Below are positions 56,675 to 64,000 of a stretch of DNA of 64,000 nt, one piece after another. The stretch comes from Chelydra serpentina (taxonomy: Eukaryota; Chordata; Testudines; Chelydridae). The notes beneath the pieces were generated by a model. The model had not been told where the DNA came from. It made no database searches and saw nothing but the letters and a program-made list of their open reading frames with translations. Numbering within the stretch: position 1 is the stretch's first letter; every line of letters begins with the position of its first letter. The stretch covers positions 36,768,501 through 36,832,500 of the forward strand of contig JBAIAC010000048.1 of NCBI GenBank assembly GCA_037349315.1, read 5' to 3'. The translations under genes were made by a program, and so were the position numbers.

Positions 56675-56857
56675 CTCTCTTTTGTCTAAAGCAGCATATT
56701 CAGCTTCAATGCTTTCAGCTTCAGGATCCCGTGAGAATACCATTTGAGATTCCAGGTTGAGGGCCAAGTCTTTATGGTGCTGCTTCTCAGCACAGTCACA
56801 GGGAGTATCTTTATTTTCATTTTCCGCAAACAAGTCTCCACCATGTTTTACCAGAAG
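56675..56857 (-). CDS. ANKIB1: ANKIB1 exon 1 of window: end of ankyrin region
   Basis: This 183-base exon is in phase 0 at both ends and encodes residues 1-61. It opens with a [21 protein letters not shown] stretch, the typical end of an ankyrin repeat, followed by an acidic and charged linker ([18 protein letters not shown]). Ankyrin repeats bind partner proteins, and here they precede the RBR catalytic module. The acceptor is the TTTTAG just above 56857 and the donor is a GTGAAG just below 56675. The degenerate tandem array at 55.1-56.5 kb begins only about 220 bases into the next intron. Confidence 0.95.
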
Positions 56858-57701
56858 CTAAAAGCAAAAAGCGAAAGTCGACACCTATCAATTACTGACT
56901 CTGAAAAATGTCTAACATTAATAAACAGGGATCAAATATGGACTAGTATGTAAAGTATACAAAAGGAAGCTTGCATATTAGCAAAGGGATTACAGAATAC
57001 ATTCTTTATTAAGAGATAAAATTAAAACACGTTACAGAATGATTTCTATTCATTTTGACTGGTACCTGGGCATCAAGTGTGTCTTGGTTATCCAGCTGTA
57101 CTGCAATTTAATTTTTAAATCAGCAAGTAATCACATCAGCAAGTGGTAAATAAGCCCACCCCACTTCTTGAAATTTTATAATGCAGCTTTTGTAAAATGC
57201 CTGTCACAAATCAAATTCAGAGAAAACTGATTAGATTTGAAGTGGTGATAAAATGTTGTTTTACCCTTCAAACCTGAAGAATGGTAGTATTTATCTTGAG
57301 AAATCTAAGGGGGTGGAAAAGGAATCAAGATTACTTTCTCTAGCTTTGCCCTTGCATGAGGTCTCCACCCCTTTACACTCCTCATTGCCTTCCCTCCAAA
57401 AGCATCAGCAGATCCCAACATCTTCTCAATGGGAAACAAACCTTACAGTCACCAGCTAGATTACCTCCCCTATTAGCCACTTCTTCAGATATGGCACCAA
57501 TTTTAGTTACATATTAAAAAATCCACAACTCCATTTACTTTCCTCTGATGCTTTCCTGCATGAGGTGGGTAGGGCAGGACCCAGCACTTAAGAGATCTGT
57601 GACACAGTCAGATTGCAGACAATGGGATGGTTGGTTCCCAGTACTGGGAGGCAGGTTTCATTGGCACTATCACACGAGTTGCAATACAACTATTTTTCTA
57701 A
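56858..57701. other. ANKIB1 intron, nothing recognised
   Basis: AT-rich intron upstream of exon 1 of the window. No earlier ANKIB1 exon is visible here or further to 64000. Confidence 0.5.
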
Positions 57702-58379
57702 GGCCTTGGCTACACTTACAAGTTACAGCGTAATAAAACTGCCGGCAGCGCTGTAACTCATTAACTGGCTACACTTGCAAGGCACGTGCAACGCTGTATC
57801 TACAGCGCTGCCTGTACTCCACCTCCCCGAGAGGAATAACAGCTGCTGCGAAGTGGGTGCAACGTTCGTCTTCCAGTATAGCCGAGGAACAACAGAGTTA
57901 ATGATCTTCCAAAGTTGCCTTTGTTTTGAAACGGCACTTCCGGGTTGGAGATCAGAGCTGCATTCTTTAAGCTGCTGATCACAGGCTCCGTTTCCTCTCT
58001 TTTATCTGCTCTTTAAAAACAAACAAAGCCCCTGCTGTTTGCTTTCAGTGATTGAGAGAGAGGCAGGGGATGTGGAGGTGTGGAAATAATGAGCTGACAC
58101 TCTGTGGCTATTCCAAAAATCCACTCTTTTTCCAAAAACGCTCCCTGTCAAAGTCCCCCTCACCCCCCCCCCCCGATTTGAAAAGCACGTTGCAGCTACC
58201 TGAATGCCCATAATGCACCGCTCCCAATACAGCTGCAAGTGCCGCAAATGTAGCCACGTCAGTGGTAGTTACTGCGCTGGCCGCTGCCAGTGTGGACAAG
58301 CTGCAGCGCTTTCCCTACTCAGCTGTACGAACACGGGTTTAACTAACAGCGCTGTACATCTGCAAGTGTAGCCTAGGCC
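57702..58379. mobile_element. Harbinger-like element, 678 bases
   Basis: TAA lies at 57699-57701 and 58380-58382. The ends GGCCTTGGCTACACTTACA and TGCAAGTGTAGCCTAGGCC are inverted partners. CAGCGCTGTA motifs recur at 57745, 57795 (inverted) and 58348. The interior has no transposase frame. It is the largest of the TAA/TTA-flanked elements here. Confidence 0.75.
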
Positions 58380-58382
58380 TAA

Positions 58383-59179
58383 GAGGCAACAGACTCTCCA
58401 TTGTCTTCACTACAGCAGTCCCAGAAGCTCCCTTTAAAACCAGGAAATAGCTTAGTCAGGTATTTGCATAACAAAAAGTGCTCAGATACTGTTGATATAA
58501 GACACTAAATAGAAGAGAACAGAACAGCCCCAGTGGTATAGCACACCTCAGTACAGGCCAATGATCTAAGGATTAATATAGTATTATATGATGTTGTAAA
58601 CGTTAACATGCATGTGACACAGTAAAAAGTGATTTTTAAATGTTTAGTGCTCCAGCTATAGGGTAACAAGTAAAAATCTCCTTCTTAAAATTACTATAAT
58701 TTATGTTTTGTTACTTTCTCTTCAGAGACTAGCCCTATACAGCACTTTGAGACCTACTAATGAAAAGCACTATGTAAGAGCTAGGCATTAATATTTTAGT
58801 TACTTATGGACTGGCAAACATAAGAACACACTAAAATCTGTAGAAGAGTATGTTTTAGATGACTTTAGAGTGGCTCACAACAGATAAAGGGCAACTTTTT
58901 AAAATAAAAGCACAATGTATTCTTCACATTATCAGTTTTGTTGCATATCTTGTTTCCTTTTTTTATGCTAGCCTTTCTTGTTGTGCTGCAATAAGTTTAG
59001 TGAATAGATTTCCATTTCTAATATCTCTAATAAATATATGTCCTATCAAACTATGTAGAATTACCAGATTACGCCATGATTTATTAAAAAAAATTTCTTC
59101 CTCTAAGCAAGCAGTCTTTTTATACCAGCAAAGTCAAAAGGCCTGGGTTTGGTGACACAAACTTAAAATTAAGGTCGTA
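58383..59179. other. ANKIB1 intron (or far upstream), nothing recognised
   Basis: AT-rich sequence without a recognised repeat, exon or RNA gene. Confidence 0.45.
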
Positions 59180-59494
59180 GAGCGGTTTTAAAACTAAGGG
59201 CTGGGGGAAAGCCAATAGGTGCGGAAGAACATGTGGTTTGGACAGAGACATCACTTAAGGTAGGATCTATTAATGGAGATTCTCGATGTTCTAGTAAGCA
59301 GAGGATGGAAGATGATAAAATATGGGTAGGATCTGATGAGAAACAATCAAATTAAAAAAAAGGGTCCCATTCAATTACATCATGTAATGTCAGCTAAAAA
59401 GTGGCAATTTTTTTTAAGTGCTTATATACAAATGCTAGAAATCTAAATATTAAGATGGGTAACTCGTATTAAATGAGGATATTGATATAAGAGG

Positions 59495-61744
59495 CCTTAC
59501 GGAAACTTGGTGGAATGAGGACAATCAATGGCACACAGTAATACCAGGGTACAAAACATATCGGAAGGACAGAACAGGTCGTGCTGGTGGGGGAGTCGCA
59601 CTATATGTGAAAGAAAGCATAGAATCAAATGAAGTAAAATTCTTAAATGAACCAAACTATACCATAGAATCTCTACGGACAGGAATTGCATGCTTGAATA
59701 ATAAGAATATAGCAGTAGGGATACATTACACACCACCTGACCAGAATGGCGATAGTGACTGTGAAGTGCTCAGGGAGACTAGAGGGTATAAAAATAAAAA
59801 ACTCAGTAATAATGAGGGATTTAAACTATCCCCATATTGAATGGGTGCATGTCATCTCAGGACAGGATGCAGAGATAAAGTTTCTTGACACCTTAAATGA
59901 CTGCTTCTTGGAGCAGTTAGTCCTGGAACCCACAAGAGGAGAGTCAATTCCTGATTTAGTCCTAAGAGGAGCACAGGATCTGGTCGAAGAGGTGAATATA
60001 CCTGGGCCACTTGGTAATAGTGACCATAATATAATTAAATTTAACATCCCTATGGCGGGGAAAACACTACAGCAGCCAAACCCGGTAACATTTAATTTCA
60101 GAAAGGGGGCTACACAAAAATGAGGAAGTTAGTTCAACAGAAATTAAAAGATACAGTGCCAAAAATGAAATCCCTGCAAGCTCCATGGAAACTTTTTAAA
60201 GACACCATAATAGAGGCACAACTTAATGTACACTCCAAATTAAAAAACATAGTAACAGAACCAAAGAAGTGCCACCATGGCTAAACAACAAAGTAAAAGA
60301 AGCAGTGAGAGGCAAAAAGGCATCCTTTAAAAAGTGGAAATTAAATCCCAGTGAGGAAAATAGAAAGGAGCATAAACTCTGGCAAATGAAGTGTAAAAAC
60401 AAAATTAGGAAGCCCAAAAAAGAATTTGAAGAACTGTTTGCCAAAGAATCAAAAAGTAATAGACATTTTTTTTTAAGTACATAAGAAGCAGGAAGCCTGC
60501 TAAACAACCAGTGGGGCCACTGGACGATCGAAACGCTAAAGAACCACTCAAGGACGATAAGGCCACTGTGGAGCAACTAAATGAAGTCTTTGCCTCTGTC
60601 TTCACAGCTGAGGATGTGAGGGAGATTCCCAAACTGGAGCAATTTTTTTTAGGTGACAAATCTGAGGAACTGTCCCAGATTGAGATGTCATTAGAGGAGG
60701 TTTTTGAACAAATTGATAAATAAAACAGCAATAAATCACCAGGACCAGATGGTATTCACCCAAGAGTGAAGGAACTCAAAGGTGAACTTGCAGAACTACT
60801 AACTATGGTTTGCAATCTATCATTTAAATCAGCTTCTGTACCAAATGACTGAAGGATAGCTAATGTGACACCCAGGGCCAGCTCCAGGCACCAGCAAAAG
60901 AAGCAGGTGCTTGGGGCAGCACATCTGAAGGGGAGGCATTCCGGCCATTCCTGGGGCGTCACATTTCAAGGGCCATGGCTTTTTTTTGCTTCGGCAGCTC
61001 CGGCCGCGGCTTCTTTTTTTTTGCTGCTTGGGGCGGCAAAAAAGCTAGAGCCAGCCCTAGTGACGCCAATTTTTAAAAAGGGTTCCAAAGGTGACCCCGG
61101 CAATTACAGGCCAGTAAGCCTGACTTCAGTACCAGGTAAACTCGTTGAATCTATAGTAAAGAACAGAATGATCAAACACATAGATGAACATAATTTGTTG
61201 GGGAAGAGTCAACGTGGTTTTTGTAAAGGGAAATTATGCCTCACCAATCTACTAGAATTCTTTGAGGGGGTCAACAAGCATGTGGATAAGGGGGATCTAG
61301 TGAATATTGTATACTTAGATTTTCAGAAAGCCTTTGACAAGGCCCATCACCAAAGGCTCTTAAGCAAAGTAAGCTGTCATGGGATAAGAGGGAATGTCCT
61401 CTCGTGGATCACTAACTGGTTAAAATAGGAAACAAAGGGTAAGAATAAATGGTCAGTTTTCAGAATGCAAAGAGGTAAATAGTGGTGTTCCCCAGATGTC
61501 TGTACTGGGACCAGTACTATTTAACATATTCATAAATGAACTGGAAAAAGGGCTAAACAGTGAGGTGGCCAAATTTGCAGATGATACAAAAGTACTCAAG
61601 ATAGTTAAGTCCAAAGCAGACTGTGAAGAGCTAGAAAGGGATCTCACAAAACTGGGTGACCGGGCAACAAAATGGCAGATGAAATTCAACATTGATAAAT
61701 GCAAAGTAATGCACATTGGAAAACAATCTCAACTATACACATAA
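59495..61744 (+). pseudogene. CR1 ORF2 (endonuclease-reverse transcriptase), broken
   Basis: The pieces are in frames 59607-59840, 59746-60123, 60269-60484, 60511-60723, 60865-61428 and 61496-61744. The endonuclease nicks target DNA and the reverse transcriptase copies the RNA in place. The Asp-Asp pair of the palm is intact in FADDTKV, but the gene as a whole has shifts, at least one in-frame stop at the transition near 60121 and a hAT insertion, so it cannot work. Confidence 0.85.
60873..61059. mobile_element. hAT MITE inside CR1 copy 2
   Basis: Flanks GTGACACC (60865-60872) and GTGACGCC (61060-61067) match at seven of eight bases. The ends CAGGGCCAGCTCCAGGCACC and TAGAGCCAGCCCTA match those of the 785-base element at 38858-39642, so this is a short internal-deletion form. 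The inserted DNA happens to read through in one frame with the CR1 gene (60865-61428). Confidence 0.87.
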
Positions 61745-62577
61745 AATGACGGGGTCTAAATTAGCTGTTACCACTCAAGAAAGAAATCTTGGAGTCGTTG
61801 TGGATTGTTCTCTGAAAATATCCACTCAATGCGCAGCAGCAGTCAAAAAAGCAATAGAATGTTGGAAATCATTAAGAAAGGGATAGATAAGAAGACAAAA
61901 TATATCATATTGTCTCTATATAAATCCATGGTACGCCCACATCTTGAATACTACATGTAGATCTCAAAAAAGATATATTAGAATTGGAAAAGGTTCAGAA
62001 AAGGGCAATAAAATGATTAGGGATATGGAACAGCTTCTGTACGAGGAGAGATTAATAAGATTGGGACTTTTCAGCTTGGAGAAGAGATGACTAAGAAGGG
62101 ACATGATAGAGATCTATAAAATCATGACTGGTGTGGAGAAAGTAAATAAGGAAATGTAATTTACTCCTCATAACAGAAGAACTAGGGGTCACCAAATAAA
62201 ATTAATACGCAGCAGGTTTAAAACAAACATAAGGAAGTGTTTTTTCACAAGATGCACAGTCAACCTGTGGAACTCTTTGCCAGAGGATGTTGTGAAGGCC
62301 AAGCCTATAACAGGGTTCAAAAAAGAACTAGATACATTCATGGAGCATAGGTCCATCAATGGCTATTAGCCAGGATGGGCAGGGATGGTGTCCCTAGCCT
62401 CTGTTTGCCAGAAGCTGGGCATGGGTGACGGGATAGATCATTTGATGATTACCTGTTCTGTTCATTCCTTCTGGGGCACCTGGCACTCCTCCCTGGCCAC
62501 TGTAGGAAGACAGGATACTGGGCTAGATGGACCTTTGGTCTGACCCAGTATGGCCATTCTTATGCTCTGCACTTGAC

Positions 62578-62720
62578 TCTGCCATTGTTATGCTGTGTGA
62601 CCTTGATTAAATTACTCAGGACTTGACCCTGCACCAGTCAAGCCAATATAACCCTTCCATGCCTCAGTTACCTAATCTTATAAAAAAAGAACACTGGTTA
62701 CCTCACCTTTACAATGGGAT
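62578..62720 (+). repeat. MIR-type SINE remnant
   Basis: TCTGCCATTGTTATGCTGTG, TGACCTTGATTAAATTACTC and CATGCCTCAGTTACCTAATC are MIR wording in order, with an extra stretch between them. It directly follows the CR1 tail. Confidence 0.55.
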
Positions 62721-63789
62721 TTGAAATCTATGGATGAAAAGTATTATTATTATAGTAATAATCGTTGTTGTCATAGTGGGGAGGAGCCCCAGTCATGGAC
62801 CAGGCTAGGCGCTATGCAGACAAAGAACAAAAAACAGTCCCTACCTCAAAGTGCTTACAGTCTAAATACTATGGAAGTGGTAAATATTCTTTATTAATCT
62901 GCACAGTCAACATCACAAATATTGCTGACAGATTTATCTTTCAACTGCATTTCTGAAAAATATTTTTCAGTTGTTACTTTTAGTGTGACCAGATTATATT
63001 GTTTGAAGCCTGGGAATTAAGGTGGAGTTTGTAAAACAGGGGGTACACTAGGTTTCTAAAACGAAAAAAGTATGTGCAACTTCCAGGTAGCCTGTCCCTG
63101 TAGACAACGTTTGGAACAATACTAATATTTGACTTACAGAAACCAACTGTTGGTTGGTACTAAACTGCATTTGTGGCCTCCACAAGGTAGAGTTATTTGG
63201 AATGAAAAATGAAAATGCAAAATATAAAACACGATAAGTTTTCTGAAATTTCTAGCATCTCATTATCAATAATATGGTATGATAAAGCTAAAAGAAGATA
63301 CGAAAATATATTTGTTACTTGATTTGAATCCAAAAACAAATATTACTACTGATTTATCAAGATGGCTAGATTATTTCTTTGTTAAACAGAGATTCCAATA
63401 CCTGCAATTTTACAGTTCAGGCTTGTATTCTTTCTAAGTTTTTGCTAGTAAAAAGTGAAGTTTATTTGATAATTCAGTGATTCTCCTTTTCGTGGAAAAC
63501 ATTAAAATTATGTTTCTTAAAAGAGCCGAACAGTTAATATTCCAAACAAGAGCAAATCCCTAGATTCAAACCAATAAAAAAAGATTTTTCCAGTGGTATA
63601 TATTTGTTTAGGGAAGCACTATAAAAACCACACACTTTTTGGGGGGCAGATAGAACTTTAGAGACAGAAAAATTCTTTCTGAACCTAAAGAAGTCTTGCA
63701 TGTTTTCGGCTTTGTTACAAGATTAACAAATTCCTGACACCTTCTTTATGCTTAAAAATATTTATAAACCTAATGGGAGGGGAAGGATG
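62721..63789. other. Intron, old repeat traces
   Basis: At 62778-62870 is a reverse-strand old LINE/SINE tail (CCAGTCATGGACCAGGCTAG, CAGTCCCTACCTCAAAGTGC). At about 62984 a GTGTGACCAGATTATATTG stretch is a single end of the small MITE family found at 48368. The rest is unassigned. Confidence 0.45.
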
Positions 63790-64000
63790 AAGTCTCTTTG
63801 AAGCCATTATCTTTGAAAATCGTGGCAATTGGGGGAGGTCCTGGCCGACTGAAAAAAAGCAAATATAGTGCCCACATTTTAAAAAGGGAAGAAGGAGAAT
63901 CCGGGGAACTACAGACCGGTCAGCCTCACCTCAGTCACTGGAAAAATCATGGAGCAAGTCCTCAAGGAATCCATTTTGAAGCACTTGGAGGAGAGGAAGG
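63790..64000 (+). mobile_element. CR1 LINE copy 3, cut by window end
   Basis: The wording TTTTAAAAAGGGAAGAAGGA, GGGGAACTACAGACCGGTCA and GCCTCACCTCAGTCACTGG encodes a reverse transcriptase start of a CR1 subfamily different from copies 1 and 2 (which read GGCAATTACAGGCCAGTAAG here). It continues past the window. Confidence 0.8.

Larger units (their letters stand above)
3340..56857 (-). other. ANKIB1: ANKIB1 locus, internal part (14 exons, both ends outside window)
   Basis: The fourteen exons listed below are the internal part of ANKIB1, an RBR-family E3 ubiquitin ligase that moves ubiquitin from an E2 to a RING2 cysteine and then to substrate. Joined in minus-strand order they give 1797 bases (599 codons) with matching phases and no stop. 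Residue numbers used in the exon entries refer to this joined segment. The known vertebrate protein is a little under 1100 residues, so roughly the middle 55 percent is here. Exons for the N-terminus with most ankyrin repeats should lie above 64000, and those for the C-terminal tail below position 1. Introns range from about 90 bases to about 9 kb and hold nearly all the transposons. The gene looks intact and functional. The identification rests on remembered family sequence, and it is very secure in the RBR part. Confidence 0.96.
59180..62577 (+). mobile_element. CR1 LINE copy 2, long, with hAT insertion
   Basis: About 3.4 kb, collinear with CR1 through ORF2 and the 3' tail. Endonuclease wording appears first: GLTETWWNEDNQ (about 59490), GGGVALYVKES, RDLNYPHIEW and LGNSDHNII. 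Then come the linker, a PPWLNNKVKEAV stretch and the reverse transcriptase: VYLDFQKAFDKAHH at 61310 and KFADDTKV at 61570. The 3' end is ACCTTTGGTCTGACCCAGTA followed by TGGCCATTCTTATG at 62530-62565. Frameshifts and stops break the gene into several frames. It lacks the 5' promoter and ORF1. Confidence 0.9.

Noticed and set aside
56858..64000. Search for earlier ANKIB1 exons with ankyrin repeats
   Set aside because: No frame with ankyrin wording and splice signals is visible on the minus strand here.

Overview
This window is vertebrate nuclear DNA. It looks most like a turtle, judging from one conserved gene with GT-AG introns, CR1 LINEs ending in the usual reptile tail, DIRS-type tyrosine-recombinase retrotransposons, many hAT and PIF/Harbinger-like elements, and old MIR-type SINE remnants. 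The species call is inference. I see no bacterial, phage, CRISPR or operon-like content.

The only host gene I can support is ANKIB1 (ankyrin repeat and IBR domain containing 1, an RBR-type E3 ubiquitin ligase) on the minus strand. Fourteen internal coding exons run from 56857 (5' side) down to 3340 (3' side). Every boundary has AG/GT splice signals and all phases agree. Together they give 1797 bases, or 599 codons, with no stop seen. They cover the end of the ankyrin region, a linker, RING1, IBR, RING2 with its catalytic cysteine, the post-RBR (Ariadne-like) helical region and the start of the C-terminal tail. The first exons (start codon, most ankyrin repeats) and the last exons (C-terminal tail, stop codon) lie outside the window.

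Nearly all other recognisable sequence is transposons in the introns. By region: 1-7.4 kb holds PIF/Harbinger-like MITEs, a fold-back hAT with a transposase remnant and a Tigger-like element. 9.2-10.4 kb is a hAT-like element carrying a 52-53 bp GC-rich minisatellite. 14.9-15.7 kb is a probable solo LTR. 17.8-25.3 kb has a DIRS terminal remnant and a decayed DIRS element (A), broken by an endogenous retrovirus 3' end and a hAT copy. 25.3-27.5 kb is a CR1 LINE split by a probable solo LTR. 30.9-34.8 kb holds MITEs, nested hAT copies and a possible LTR. 38.1-40.6 kb is a multi-level nest of hAT elements flanked by a perfect 8-bp target duplication. 43.3-48.5 kb has two DIRS pieces (C and B) in tandem. 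54.3-55.0 kb is a hAT composite related to the 38-40 kb nest. 55.1-56.5 kb is a degenerate tandem array of about 130-140 bp units. 57.7-58.4 kb is another Harbinger-like element. 59.2-62.6 kb is a long CR1 copy with a hAT inserted, and 63.8-64.0 kb is a second CR1 running off the edge.

I did not find a new defence or metabolic system. The most unusual items are the diverged tandem array beside an ANKIB1 exon, the layered hAT composite that recurs at two places, and the DIRS elements with their secondary insertions and a homopolymer-linked frame break.
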